DNA of 64,000 bases from Archilochus colubris (lineage: Eukaryota; Chordata; Aves; Apodiformes; Trochilidae), in the NCBI GenBank assembly GCA_023079485.1, contig CM041085.1, forward strand, positions 95,243,115-95,307,114, in the 5' to 3' direction. Positions 1-14,690 of this stretch are shown piece after piece. The notes under the pieces are model-generated. The model searched no databases and was not told the DNA's origin. It saw nothing but the letters and a program-made list of their open reading frames with translations. Both the position numbers and the translations under genes were made by a program. The stretch's first letter is position 1, and every line of letters begins with the position of its first letter.

Positions 1-3000
1 AAACCTGACCTCTTTCTGGTGGGGGCATCGCCATGATGCACCAATTCTGGTGCATTAGCAATGGTGCAATTTCTGCATCCTGAAAACCAATTCTGGTTTT
101 CCTGTTCTAGTGCAAAAATTTTAAGCATCTCGCCTTACAGCGACCTTTTCCTGAGAAGTGGTCCCTATGCTGTGCTGGGCAAGGGGAAAAAATGTCATTT
201 AAAGGCAGATACGTGGAGTATTATGGTAATTTATTCACCTTGTGCAATTATATTAGTGGAAGGTCATGGTTGCAATCTATTCTGTATGAGTCAAGTTTTC
301 CTTTATGTGACCTTCACGAAGGTTTCTTCATATAAGTGTTCCTCATAAGGGTTCCCCCTGTTTAAAAGAAAGTATAGAAAGTTGATTAGTTTTAAAATCA
401 ATGTATTCTCAGTTCTCTCAGAAGTCTGAGATAATTAGATATGTTTCCTTAACAGGATAGCTATAGTATCTTAATTTGACCAGAAGAATGCTATTAGAGC
501 TGTTTACAAAATATATCAAAGGATTATTTTTTTTTGTTGTTGCTACCACAAAAGTGATCTGACACGTATGTGACAGCACATGTAGCTGTAATGCATTAGT
601 GAGATATAAATCAGACTTCACAAGGACTGGTTCATGTCTGAAGGATTTATGCTAATTTATGCTTCTGCTAATAAAAAAGTTGAAGCAAGCAAAAATCACA
701 ATAGATAATTAGAACATGATGTTTCTTCTGGGAAAATGGCAGGCCACAGGGCACAGCTGTAAGTAGGTTAGATCCTGTCAGCACAGTCACCACCCAGTTG
801 TATTTTCGTTCACAAATGTAGATTTTAGAATTTAACAACATGCTGTTTGTTTTTAAATTTCTCAGATTCAGTTTAAGTTTTGATGAATGACACATGAAAA
901 TTCTCCAAATGTACTTAATTTCATGTAATAAGTATCTGCAGCTCTGACTCTATTTTCAAGGAGATTATTATTTTCCATTAAAGTCCCCACTGGAAGTTTT
1001 TTCATAGTCTTGAAGGAACATTCATTTCTATGTAAAATACCCCTTCCAGCTTCCTTTCAGCAGAGATTATTTAGAGATAGATAACAGAGATTACTCTATT
1101 AAATTGATATTATTAGGAAAATCTAACTTTTTGATGTTTGTTTTTAATGAAAGCCTTATTGGTCGGTGCCATTGTCTGGAAACTCCTGACACTGGGGACA
1201 TGAAACCTAGAAGCCCATACTTGAGCAAGCAAACTTCAATTAAATGATAATATCAGTCTTCTTTTATGGGCTTTTAATCCTGTGAAGGATTTCTACTGCA
1301 GTTGATCACAGTCAGTCAGACAATAAATAATACTGAGGTCTGGTTTGATATTTGAGCCTTTGAGGTCATAGCAAGGTGTCAACAGCGTTTGAAAACTCCT
1401 TACTAGAATGAGTACATTTCACAAATTTTGTATTTCTTATCTGGATGTTTACAAATCTGGCCCTTAGGAACTTTCTATGACATTTTATGAACATTGGGTA
1501 GGCTAGTGGCAAGTTTCCTGAGGTCCAGACCCAAACTCAGTAGGTTTGCTGCCTCATTTTTTGCAGCTTAAACTAGGCAAGGAGAAACACAATGGTCTGT
1601 GTGTACACTCTCTGGAGTGTGTCTGGGGTAGAGATACAATTCATTAATAACTTAAACTGGGCACCATCCCTGTCGATGTCACTTTGTTTTTCAGTGAATC
1701 TTCACTGAATTCACCATGTAACCATTTTTATTCTGATTTATTATGCTGTAGATACTCCTTCCAGAGTCCTGATGATGAGCTTTTTTTGAGAGCAGCTACT
1801 ATGACACTGTCGAAAAGGCAAAGATCATGCAGAGATGGTTAAGAAAAACACCTAGAATGCCAAGTTCTGATGTATTGTTATAGTAAGAAAAGTGTTACCA
1901 GTACATCATTTGTAACATAAGAAGGTAATTGAAACATTTTTTTGTCTCTACTGCATTCTCTTGGGCTGAGTGCACTGATATTAAACCCTTAACTTGCTAC
2001 AGTTTTGGATAGCTTGACCTCCGCCATCATGAACATTCAAAGGGTGATAATACACTGTCAATCTTACAATATTTTCTGGATCCAGACATACCTCACTTCT
2101 GAGACCACTTCTATGATGTTCCACCTCTGCAAGAAAGAGTGAGTAGCTTCAGGTAGTTTCAAGCTCTCAGTCTACCACTCGATTTTGCAAGTGAAATGTG
2201 AGAAGTCAGTAACTGTAATACCAACAATGTTTACATATGGTGAAATATATTTCCTGCTTCACCTCTCAAAGGCAAATGAATAACAGAATTTAGAATTAGA
2301 AGATTCACTACCAATTAGACTGTTCAAGGTTGCTAAAAATAGAATCCAGAAAAAGCTATCTTTTCAACTTTCTTGGGTGATGAAAATAAAAAGGATGACA
2401 TCCTCTTCAAGAACACTAATCATAAGTTTTCACATATTCAGGTAACTGGCTTAGAAGTTTGACTTGACACCGAAATATTATTGTGAAAGAAGCTGCCACC
2501 CACCATAGTCCTAGGAAACACCTGTGTTAAAATCTTTTTGAGGAATCACAAGAAGGAAGACTGATGGTATGGCTTGCTAATGGCAAGCAGCAGAATATTG
2601 AGGAAAACTGTTTTCAGGTATATATTTAAAGCTAAGTACCAAGAATAGGTTGAAATTCATGCTGAGCACGAGGGCTGGAGTCAAAGTATCATACAATTTA
2701 AGCTACAAGGAACTCTACAGGGAAGCTGAAGATTTAGGAAAGCTAAATGAGGGTTTGGAGGACTTTGACAATGTCAGTGTAATGACTGCTCCAGCAATGA
2801 CAACCCTTTTGTCTAGCTGAAAACAAAGTTTAGGAATTACTGAAAAAGCTGAAGCTGAAAAAAGAAATTCAGAGACGTTGTGGAACCTTCCCATTATTGA
2901 GCAACATGACTGATCTGAGTTAAGAGGTCATGGATTTAGTATAAAACAGGAAGAAGCTGAAGGGGGATGGTAGAAATAAAATACTGAGCTCCTCCTTCAG

Positions 3001-5111
3001 CCTTTACTTATCTACAGTAATCAAAGAGCTATACTGCTGTTCTGGTGATACAGAACATTCAAAAATTACAGAATCACAGAAGATACTTGGTAAGTGTGCT
3101 CATTCAAAAAGGATCTGAGCTCCTAGCAATCTCCTTTGGCTTAAAACAAACTTGGTTTTAGCACTTTATTTCAAAACTCACAAACAGGATAGGTACTGGA
3201 AAAGGAAGCAAGCTGTTTAGAGTACATCGCATCTGTGGACTGATGTCACCTTTTATACTGGGGAGTTTTAACTCAGAAGCTGAATTACTTGGACTGAAAA
3301 TGTTTTCATTATCATGGGTTTGGTCTGGGATGATGTAATGTTAATGGACAGAGGAGCTGCCAACAAACATGAACTGTATTTACAGACTTGGCAATGACAT
3401 ACTTACAATATCCTGGATGTTTGCCCCCAGCCTCAGATGCTGTGAGACATTGCCCAAGGAACAGCACAGATAAGAAGGCGTAGCTTTTTTCTGACAGAGG
3501 AACTGTAATGAAGAACTGCAGGTAAAGTTTCCTGGCACTGTATTAATTTGGCAATTCTTCTGATAAAATCCAATTAAACGCTTGTTTTTCACTGTTCTCT
3601 TTCTTTTTTTTTTTTGTGCAGTGCAGTGCCAATAGCCTTTGACCCAAGCCCTGTTCTCTAGCAAGACCCACTTTCTCTGGGGAATGTGCACACGTGGGAG
3701 GAACTGGGTTACCACTCTCCAGTTCACAAATGGAGGATGCTCTGACTCGGTCCCAGGGTAAATAACAGCAGTGCTTTCCCTATCATGAGCAACTGTAATT
3801 TCCATAGGCAGGCTATCCTCCCCAAGGGGCACTACACAAGTTCAGAACTGACAGAATGCCATTCTGCTCCACCTTAGTCCAGGAAATGCTTTTGTAAAAA
3901 CTTGTACTGCCAAATTTTACCCCAGCAAAGACTTCCCTTGGGATAGGGGCGTCATCTGATTGAGATGATTAAGGAATCCGAAGAGGCAGGATCATCAAAA
4001 GGGAAAAAACATGCTTTGTATTTATTTTAAAAACTAAAAGATTACTGTTAAAAGTAAAACTGGCCAGTACTGTCATGCAGGGCGAAGGCACCCAGCTTAG
4101 CGCAAGAGAAAGCAAAAAGCTTCTGGAGAGCATAGTGTACAGAGGTCTGCATATTTATAAAAAGAGTCTGTTGCACTCCCTCCTTATTAAGCAGACCTGT
4201 GAAATGTGTCCAAAAAAATGGTCTCTTCCTAGCTGAGGAAAACAACTGGAGCATAAATAGAGATGCCACTTCTCTGAAAAGGTTTGCATCCCTTGAAATC
4301 TTGCATCCTGTTACAGATTTAAACTCTATACGTTAACTGTTTGATTAGCCTCCTGCTTGTAAGAAAGAAAAAGTTTTGCAATTGCCCACCTCAAAAAAAA
4401 TTGCAGGAAGAATAAAGTTTTCTTTCAATTTTTAAAAATTAAGAGTGCTCAAGATTTGGGCTGCAAAACAATCCCAGTGCCCTGCCTACTGGATGTTTGT
4501 CTTTTGCAGTATTGCATTCACGCTCAAGTTGCCTATGCAGCTTCCTTGTGACCTCTCAAGGTGTTGTAATTTTTTTCACAACATGTAATAGAGGTACATG
4601 TAGAGGTACAAATGTTTTTATCTCATAACTGCAAAATTTTCATAGAGACATAGAGAAAAAAAACATTTAAGAAATGCACCTTATGATCACAGACCACACA
4701 AGAAACATGTGGGCAGCAGTTCCTCATCAGAAACCCAGAGGAAGAAAAGGCTGTGTGTGTCTGGGTGGGGAAAACACAGAGAGGAACTAAGTCATAATAA
4801 AAATATTATCAAAAGCCTGATGAAACTGATACTATAGCTAGCAAATCTTAACTAAAAACCCACAACTCCAAACAGTCATCGTGACCAGAAAAAAGGGCTT
4901 CCCAGCAGTGATATTCATTGAAGCAAACATTCTCTAAAAAGAAACTATCTTTTTGAGTTCTTTCCAGTTTAGACTCTTCAGGAGGAGCAGTGTCACTCAG
5001 GAGTTCTCACACCATTAAAGAAAATAATACTCCCACAGAGCAAAATCTAGCAAAGGTTAAGTGGAAGTCCTCTCCAACATCTCTTAGAAGAAATAAAGTT
5101 TAACCAAAAAA
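1..5111. other. AT-rich noncoding DNA, probably KBTBD11 intron 1
   Basis: No open frame with a recognisable domain, no splice-flanked coding pattern, no RNA gene and no repeat family that I can name. Confidence 0.55.
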
Positions 5112-6414
5112 GAACTGTCAGAAACAAGGTTATGGAGAGGTTCATCTTGAGTGCCCTCAAATGGCAAGTGCAGGACAGCCAGGGGATCAGGCCAAGCCAG
5201 CATGGGTTCAGGAAAGGCAGGTGACCTCCCTAGTGGATGAGGGAAAGCTGAGGACATTGTCCACCTGGATTTTAGTAAAGCTTTTGACATCATCTCCCAT
5301 AGCATTCTCCTAGAGAAGCTGGCAGCTCATGGCCATAGACAGGTCTACACTCCACTGGGTTAAAAACTGGCTTCATGGCTGGGCCCAGAGAGTTGTAGTC
5401 AACTGAATTAAATCCAGTTGGACAGCAGTCACCAGTGGTGTTCCCCAGGGCTCAGTTTTGGGGCTGGTCTTGTTCAGTATCTTCATGAATGATCTACATG
5501 AGTGCTGAGTGCTTTCTAGTAAGTTTGCAGACCCCAGCAAGTTAGTGGGAGTGCTGATCTACTCGAGGGTAGGAAGGCTCTGCAGAGGTACCTGGACAGG
5601 CTGGATCAGTGGGCCAAAGCCAGTAATATGAGGTTTAACAAGACCACATGCTGGGGACTGCATTTTGGTCACAACCATCCCATGCAATACTATAGGGCTT
5701 GGGGAGGATTGGATAGAAAGTTGCCAGGAAGAAAAGGACAGGGGGGTGCTGGTCAACACCAGCTGAATATGATCCAACAGCGTGCCCAGGTGACTAAGAA
5801 GGCCAACAGCATCCTGGTTTGTATCAATGAATAGTGTGGCCAGCAGGAGATGGGAAGTGATGGTGCCCCTGTACTCAGCATTCATGAGACTGCACCTCAT
5901 GTACTGTGTTCAGTTCTGGGCCCCTCACTACAAGAAAGACACTGAGGTGCTGGGGAGAGTTCAGAGAAGGGCAACCAAGCTGGTGAAGGGTCTGGACAGC
6001 AAGTCTTGTGAGGAGAGGCTGAGGGAATTGGGAATGTTTAGTTTGGAGAAGAGCTCTCTACAACTACCTGAAAGAAGGTTGTAGGGAGGTGGGTGTTGGT
6101 TTCTTCTCCCTAGTAACAAGTGATGGAACATGAGGAAATGGCCTTGAGTTGTGCTGTGGAGATTTAGACCAGATATGAGGAAGAATTTATTTACTGAAGG
6201 TAGTTAGGCACTGGAATGTGCTGCCCAGGGAGATGCTAGAGTCAGTATCCCTGGAAGTATTTAAATCCATGTAGATTAAGCACTTCAGGACACGGTCTAG
6301 TGGGCATGGTGATATAGATATTTTATTTATTTTACTAAGGGGGTAGGGAGATGTTGACAGTTGGATGTAGTGACTTTTGGTCTTTTCCAACCATGACAAT
6401 TCTGTGATTCTGTG
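5112..6414 (+). mobile_element. CR1 LINE 3' fragment, plus strand
   Basis: Recognisable CR1 reverse-transcriptase and C-terminal coding sequence (CIN...[36 protein letters not shown]) followed by the CR1 3' tail ending in two ATTCTGTG octamers (6399-6414). It is 5' truncated. The usual FADD catalytic box is destroyed: about five bases are missing after AGTTTGCAGA near 5530. Another internal loss lies near 6050, and the frame is broken several times. Inactive. Confidence 0.92.
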
Positions 6415-9400
6415 AATGATTGCAATACCTTTGGGGAAAGCTCCAGGGCTGATGCAATGTCTTCATCACCAGTGTGCTACATATCAGGAGATAATGGCAT
6501 GGCAATATCATCCTGAGTGTAAAAAAAAATGTTATGGATAATTGCTGCTAGTTCTAGACAGGGCCTTGTAATTACAGTTCTAGATGTAAGGTGAGGGGTC
6601 CTGTCTGCAATAAACCAGTCTGGTTACTTTAATTGTATCTGAACATAGTTAACACTGCCTTAGACAAACAGCTGTACATTAAATACCAACACAGCGCTAC
6701 AGCTGAAAGGAAGAATGCATTCCTTAAATGTGTAAACAGGGAAATAAGGAGTAGCAGGTGGAAAAATGGTACCTTTAATCTACAGCATTAGTAGTTTTGC
6801 AATGGAGGATGGACCAATGGATGAAGGCATGTATGTTCCAGGCTCTACATTTTGGAAGCAGTATTTAAAAATCTGGGAGGACAGAGAAAAGTACCAAAGT
6901 ATTTAAGGGCTATAGAAAAACACTTCAGTGAGAGACAGGGCAGCACTCTGCAACCAGACATGAGCTTCCTTCATCTCATTGCAGGGCATGCCAGTCTTGA
7001 ACCAACTTCCAAACAAAGAGGTGGTACCTATCTGAGGCACCACTTCATGGCCACACTACCATGGCTTTGTAGAGAAGGTGGCTTGTGCTAGTTCCTTGGA
7101 GAACAGGTAGAGCAAGCCTTAATCAGCCTGAGAAATGAAGTACTGATACCCCTTCAGGGTTTGGTATGTTTGCTCTGTAAGCTGATGACTGTGCATAAGT
7201 GCGGGCACATGAAAATTCTGCATACTGATGGCTGCCTTAGGTCGGTGGGGAAAGCCCTAAACAAACCAGGTGTGGAAGCATAAACAAAGCAAAATATTTG
7301 AAGTACTAAGGGGAGGAAAATAAATACTACCACAGCATACTGTGGCTAGTGAATATTTACATGAATTCAGTAGGGGAGTGAAGAATGGGCTCAAGGAAGA
7401 TATTCTATTGAAGGTAACCAAATACATACTGAACACTAATACTGCATCTTGCTTAGGAGGATCCTCAGCTGGAAAATGGTCAGAGTACTAATATTCAAAG
7501 ATAAATAGTATCCCATGTGGAAATACACATTTTTACCCAGCTATTCATTTAGTTCAACACTGGATTGTGCTCCATGTGGAAGGTAGGATGATAGGCTTGG
7601 TGGATATTTGATCTGACATGGGAAGACCCTTTCTCAGATGTGATGGTGGGGATTGGGAGTGTGTGCCTTGCTGGAGGGCACGTAAGAGTCCAGGGAGAAT
7701 GATATTTGACAGGAGCAGAATCAGTAAATCTAGTGATCCTTTCTGACCTTACATTCCAGAAATTGCCATAGACCAGGAGTACTGATATCAAGCAAAACAA
7801 ACTTGTGATGATTAAAAGCCTCGTTTGAGAGTGTGGTTAACTGCCGGTATGTTGATTGAAGAAATGCTTTTCAACAATAAACTGTATTGTCAACAAACAA
7901 ATAATTGCAAACGTGTTCAAAGTCTCTGAGAACACTTCAGCAATTTTGATACTAATAAAGGAGGAGAAGAATATCCACTGAGAAGTCAAGTCAAGCAAAC
8001 CAGCAGATTTCTTCAGATAGATGTTTGAAAATGAGAGTCAGGCTTGGCTTTGCATTCCAGAAAAGCATTTGATCTCCACATACTACGTTCTTGCAACACA
8101 CCTGCTACGTATTTCATTTAATACAGAAGATGGGCCAAGATGTTTAGAGAAAAATAAATTCCCTGCTTAAGATAAAACTGGATTTTGCTTTTAGTGTCAC
8201 TACGGAAAAGACATACAGACTCAAGAGCTCAAAGCACCAGAAATCTGTCAAAGTATATTAGCACTGGGCTTGAGAAAGACAGAATTTGAGAAGTAATAGA
8301 AGACTTCAAAGGAAAGCCAACCAAGTGCCATTCTACTGAGACTTATACGAGTGAAAGTAAGTAAAAGGAGAACTTCTCTAGAAGGGAATAATGAAAACAC
8401 TTCTTTTTTCTTTTCCAGACAAACTCTAAATCAGGTACTTAAGGGAAAAAAGCCTCGCTTTTAAAGAATGAACAGGCTCATTGATTTCTTGATGAATTAA
8501 GTGATGCTTAGAAAGACAGAAGTCCTTCACATACATGGTGAATAGAGATCATTATTGTTTCTTTGCCCATATACTTTTTCAAATATCAGGTTTTTGGTCA
8601 CTCAAGCCACAGCTACATCCAGCTAGATTAACAAAATAGCTCTAGTTTTCTGCAGACATTCTCTCTACACAGACTTCAGACTGGCTACAAAGATGGAAAG
8701 GCATGCTTCAATGGCCCATGGCAAAGGCTGATTTTGAGGGTGGTTAAATCTGGCAGATGGCAATGGAACAGAAATACAAGACCTAAGACAACCAGATCAG
8801 ATAGCAAAAAACAAACAAACAAAAAAAAACCCCAAACAACCTCCAGTGTGACACCCCTAATCTGAAAGGAAAAAGAGTGAAATTATTAGCTTGCACAGAC
8901 TTCTCCCTGCTGTGGCAGAAGTGCTGCTAGTAAGAGTTTGCAGTTGGGCCAGTAACTGTGAAATATTAGGTGATCCATGGAACTCTGACTTCTTTTATTT
9001 ATTATTTCATGGGAACCAATTCAAAGTGGAGAGACATAAAGCATGCCTAAGGCCCTATTCCTACACAGAATTGATCTGTGGGTGGGAGGCACCTCCCAGT
9101 TCTCCTGGAAGGGCAGAGATGGATGTTTTGTGTCTGAGCTGTACAGTATTGCTGATCTACCTGTAACAGGCTCCTGGAATGGAATCCGGAACATACAGAC
9201 AGGTTCCAAGCCCATATGCATCATGTGGGTTCAGTTAGATGTCAATTGATTGAGATTCTCAGAAAACCAGCATACAAGAGCTACTAAGGACTAGCCAGTA
9301 GAGCATTACTATGGAGACAAAGTGCTGAACTTGTGCCATAGCAAGAGGTGTTGGTTCTTGCTTTGAATGCTTCAGTCCAGAATCCTCTCCAAAATAAACC

Positions 9401-10503
9401 TGAATTATTTCAAAAGCTAGCAGTACTGACCCTTGCTGCTACTTTGCCTTTTTCTACAACAGTTAGTTCTCACCAAGCCCCATGAAACTTGACTCTGGTT
9501 TTTCCTTTGACAATATTGAAACCCTCAAATACCATCAAAACTATGACAGAAGGGTTGTTCTCCTTCAGACCATAGCTGTATTAATTTTTTACAGAAACAA
9601 TAACAAAATGTTACTGAGAGAGAGCAAGAATAATCCTATGTTCTGTTCCCTGGTGAAAGGGAACTTTTTCTACTTCTCATTGCTTTTGGTGGGGCAGGGT
9701 CACTTACACATCCTGAAGATCCAAGCCATCACACCTTGTGATAGGGCTGAAAAACACTTTTGTTGACTGCAAAGCAAGAACACATGCTAGAGTCATAGGT
9801 ACTTTTGTGGCAAGACTTCACTATCAGGAATACCTGCAGGATGTTAGAACAGATTTCACCAAGCAACAAAAACATTTTCAGAAGCAACTACATAACTGAA
9901 GGCTTAACAAAACATGAGGCTACCCCATGTGTACACAACAGCCAACATGAGAAAACCCAGTGTAATGTATGCTGTTTAAATTACTAAGATGTAACATTCG
10001 ATGACCAGTCCGAGACAGAAAGAAAACAGTTTTCTATTAAAATGCCCTTAATTCCATGGCCTGATACTATGCATTGGATGCATAACATTTTTTATTATAA
10101 TGTCAATTTCATATGCTGAGTCTCTGTGCTCAGGCAAAGGCTTTATGCTGCACTGATTTCTCTGACTATATTCAACTTTCACATGTATAATTTAGTGCAA
10201 TCAATTCAGTATCTCTCACAACACTTCTTTTTTTTCCCCATTTAACAGGGCAGATAGGTAACAGTTAAGATGCCTGAACTTAAGGGACAGAAAAGACTGC
10301 CTGGTTATCTAATCTTACTGCTGCAAGAACAGGCCAAAGAATTTTACTCCTGAACCAAGCCAATAACTTCTGGCTGAATTAGGTCAAAGGATTGTTCTGC
10401 TCAAATCATCCATCTCACATCTAAAAGGTTTCTCTGGTTTGGCAAATGACCTTGGTGGAAAATCAGGTATCAAATGTATCATCTTGGATACCTTGAAGAA
10501 GTG

Positions 10504-10524
10504 TATATATATATATATATATAT
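10504..10524. repeat. (TA)n microsatellite
   Basis: Short pure TA tract bounded by GTG and GTACAC. Length about 20 bp. Confidence 0.9.
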
Positions 10525-13500
10525 GTACACCGTGAAAAAATACATACTGCTTTTAATTTTGGACTTTACTTTTTGTCTTCCATATTTTTATATCTGCTGA
10601 CTTGGCCACATTCTCTTTTCCAAAAATGGTCCACGCTCTTTTTGAAGAGACACAAGGACTAAATCATAATTGTGAAGGGTGTCTCAGGACACCACACCAC
10701 ACAGGAAGGTGTTCCATCTTCCTTTGGACTTTCTGATACATAAAAGTGGTAAAGATTGTAGTATGGCTGACTAACTGGTGATTCAAATCTGCATCTTGTG
10801 CAACAGCCACGGTGCTATTCTTGTGTTTGTTAGGTTGCAATCTGAGCAGAGATTAACAGAAGGAGGATATGGAATAAGAACTAACATCTTCAAACCAGGA
10901 TGTGAAGCAGAGAAGAGTTTGGTTTTACTGTTCCAGTTTTGAAGGTGTGAGAAGAAGCACAGATTCAGGGTTACTGGTTGTTGTTCTTGACCATTTTGTG
11001 ATTTCAGTATTTCACTTGTAAGTCTTAAGTTTGGTTGCTTCTGACTAAGGAGAGATTTTAAATATACATCAACAACATCTCCTCACAGCAGATATTGAAT
11101 CCTTCCAGTCACTGTACTGTGAAACGTTGCCTGATTTTGGGGGTACAATAGGGTAAAATAGAAATATTTATTTCTGCATAAGGCTGCAAAATGTCTTGGC
11201 AGGGATACTGCCCAGGCATTCAGCTAATTAATAATCTAAGACATCCTTGCAACTCTGCTACACATCAGAAAGGCCTTCTGGTCTTCTGTCACAGAGAATG
11301 AGTGGCATAGACCCCAACCTGGCAAACAAGAAGCAGCACTAAAAAAATTTATCATGCAAATGCACATGACCAGTTCCAGGCCCCTACATCACCCTGTAAA
11401 ACTTCTCAGGACACATAGCACCGGCTAACTCCAAAGCTCACAAAGCAAAACACTCAAACAACATTTACTGTTTCTGTATCAACTGTGAAAATCAAACACC
11501 TTTGGGACTCTATTTAATCAGTTGTTATTAAACAAGAAATACTCCATCTGTGTACTGCCCACTTCCAAGGCTTTGGAAAGAATGAGGCTTGTGCTAGTAC
11601 ACTGCAGATGGAAACTTCCACCTAAGTTTCACAGAGCTTTTTGGTGAGGACAGAGTCTGACTTCACGTTAAATCCCATCCCTGTTGTAGTCAAGGGAATA
11701 TTCCCACTAACTCCACGAGTGTCTGTATTTCCTACACCATACATACAAATGTGTATGGTAGCTTTTTGAGGCATTGCAGAGAGCTGCAGCAAAGGAGAGA
11801 TGAAAGAAAGCTACAGGATAGGAGGAGAGCTCTCTCATTAAGAGGTTTGGTTTTGATTGATGTAATCAGAACTTTTGTTCTTTGCATGCCATTTCTGTAG
11901 CATTTCTGTAGCTTTTGGTTCTTACTGCCTAGCACTTTAAAATATGGGTCACAGAAATAATGATTTATCCCCAGAGCTTAGAGCCTGTTCTTCCAGCCTA
12001 CCTAAAAAAGAGGGAAAGAGGAAAGCAGAACTGCTCCCAGGAATTAAAAAAAAAAAAATCTTAACACATTGATAGTCTGAGATGATTCAGAAGTCCAGGA
12101 GCCTTCCAGCAGTTTGAGATTCACATGCAAAATATACTCTGCTCCTTAAATACTCCTGGAGGAATTGATGTCCAGAAAAACAACAGTTTGTGTTACTCTG
12201 TGAATGTGTACATGTAAAATAACTTCAGTTCTATTAATTAATGCAAATCGTGTTGTGACAGACAACATAACAGCATGGAAGCTGGTTGTCCAGCTTACGT
12301 GGATCTGCATGGAAAGGCTGTGGTTTCTGGCATTTTTCTGGGTGAATTAAAAAAGGCTGTCAACCCATCTGTTTTAGCCAGAGGCATAGGAATGGCAGCT
12401 CATGAAACATCACACCTGAAAAGCACTTATGTGACACATCTTTCTTCTCCCTCTGACACCCAGTGCAAAATCTATAGAACTGCTGGATTATTTTTCAGCT
12501 TGTTTTGCATTAAATAAACTGACTTAACCAATGGTGAATTCTTGCCATCCTTACTGATGAGGTATGGGAAACTAAAGTACCAAACATGCAGTGCAGAACA
12601 AAGGACCTAGCTAACTCCTTTTTGCATTAACACTTAATCACCCATATACAGCACTGACTCGGTTTTATAATTCTTCTAATAAGCATTTTCAGATAAGGAC
12701 AGAGAAACAGATACAGAATTGACAACACTGCCTAAGGAAAACACAGCATGTATGGGCCTGATCCTGTAGAGTGTTACAAAAACTCCTTGAACACAGGACT
12801 AGCCCTATTTGCAATGCCAACCTCTACAAAAGCAAACCAAGTGTTTGCTTAATTAACTGCAGGAGGAAGGCAAAATCTCTGTCCATTCACTGTATTGTCA
12901 CGTGGTTATGAGTGCTGGCACAAGGAAGCAGACAGGAATGTATGGCCCAGGCTAGGAAAGGAGCAGGATCCCCTTCTACTCAGTGACAGCTCAGGTTAAA
13001 CTGGTTGTCAAATCATGAAGTAATTCTTCAGTGACAGGAACTTATGATACCTGTTCTCTGACCAAACAACACCGAGGTAAAAAATGAAGCAGAAAGAACA
13101 GATTGTGACAATTCCACTGAAAAGTAAAAGCAGACATAAAAATGCCATATTCCAAAGATACGCTAACAGGATCAAATATAATGAAAATTAGCTCATTTTT
13201 TAAAACAGTACTTGCAAGGATGTGAAGTGGTATAAAATGACTTCTCAGCTTCTATTCATAGGAAAGAAACAGTCTCCTAACTGCAATGCTGCAGAATCTG
13301 TTGGGATAAACACTAAAATCCCTCCAAAAGCCATACAAGGATCTCACAAGATGGAAAAAAAAATTAATTAACTCTACTTTAAAAGAAATGGTATTATTTT
13401 CTTTTATGTTTTATTATACCCTTCTTCAGCAGCCAGCTGCCCCTAATATCCTCATGCAACAGAATATTACAGGATACCTAAGCCCCCAGTAAGCAGGATC

Positions 13501-13836
13501 TGGATCCAGTCATCTAACCACATCACTGCCTCTAAGGTAACCTAGGCCAGCCCTAAATACTATAATCCTGCTTTACTATAGTAAAGCCAGTTAATGGCTT
13601 TCATTGAATGTTCCTGCCAAGCAATGGTGCTCTAATATTTATTGACATTTCAAATCTGCCCACCTGTTTGGACTATTTGTTCCACTGAAAAGCAATGCAT
13701 GCAAAGCACTCATAGAGGAAAGGAAGCTATGAGGATTTCAGTCTCTTGTCAAGGCACAGTCCTGCAAACTCCGGCTCCTAGGAGTGTTACCATTGACTTC
13801 ATTGCCACTACTGCCAGGAGTGAGTCCCTGCAGGCT

Positions 13837-13876
13837 GGGGGGGGCGGGAGGGGGGAGAGTCTGGGGCAGGCAGGAA
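13837..13876 (+). other. G-rich tract with G-quadruplex potential
   Basis: Plus-strand runs G8, G3, G6 and G4 separated by 1-7 nt, in otherwise balanced sequence about 1.2 kb left of the candidate KBTBD11 first exon. This is a sequence pattern only. Confidence 0.7.
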
Positions 13877-14495
13877 CCAGTCCTCGGTGCTTTGGCAGGT
13901 TCTCATCAGACAATGCCATTAGCAGTGGGTGACAGAAGGATCCTATTGGCATGCAATGGATGTCCTAATTAGAGAGTGAATAAATGCTATGTGATGGGTC
14001 CTGGGAAGAGGAGAATGCAGAAAAGGCAGGACAGACCAGAGAATTAAGCCAGGGAGGAAATACTGCTTTGTCAATACTAGTGACAATTTAATTACTATTT
14101 TCCATAAATATTCCATTTAATTCCTTTTTGGTAGAGAGATGGTTAAGTCTTTGAAAACTAGAGGAGCTCTTTCGGCTTCTCAGATCATATAAAAGGATTG
14201 TTCTATTTTATTGCTATTCTATTTTTTATTGCCCTACTTTTTTCTAGTTTTTTGTTCTAGTTTTCTATTGCTCAATTTAATTGCTGTGGAAAAGCTTTAA
14301 GGAATAGATAGAGGTTTGTTTTGGTTTTTTGTCCCCTTGATGGGTGAAAAAACTTGGCTACAGGATTTAATACTACCATTTTCTGCACTACGCATAAGTT
14401 AGGGTTTGGGAACCAGCTTTTTTTGCTTAAAAGGACCAGGTGTAAAAACCTCCTGGCTTCGGATAAATGAAACTCAGTTGGACTTCTACAAAACC

Positions 14496-14517
14496 GTGTG
14501 TGTGTGTGTGTGTGTGT
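14496..14517. repeat. (GT)11 microsatellite
   Basis: Pure GT tract 350 bp left of the CpG island, so inside the putative KBTBD11 first intron. Confidence 0.95.
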
Positions 14518-14668
14518 ACAGCCAGGGCTTGCACCACCCGCGTGGTTTCAGCAGGATGGGGAAGCGTGCCATGAAGCATTTATAGCGGGAAGCAATCTGC
14601 TGCTGTTGACACATCCCTAAACGTTGGTCTAAAGAGTCATTTAGATTTTTAACCGGTCAGCAGAATAA

Positions 14669-14690
14669 TTAAATAAATAAATAAATAAAT
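14669..14690. repeat. (AAAT)n microsatellite
   Basis: About five AAAT units at the left shoulder of the CpG island. Confidence 0.93.

Noticed and set aside
3066..3084. ACAGAATCACAGA as a CR1 tail remnant
   Set aside because: Too short, and no adjoining CR1 3' sequence on either side.
7549..7800. Possible ancient repeat with a TGATCCTTTCTGACCTTA-type motif
   Set aside because: The resemblance to old LINE/SINE tails is too weak to name a family by eye.
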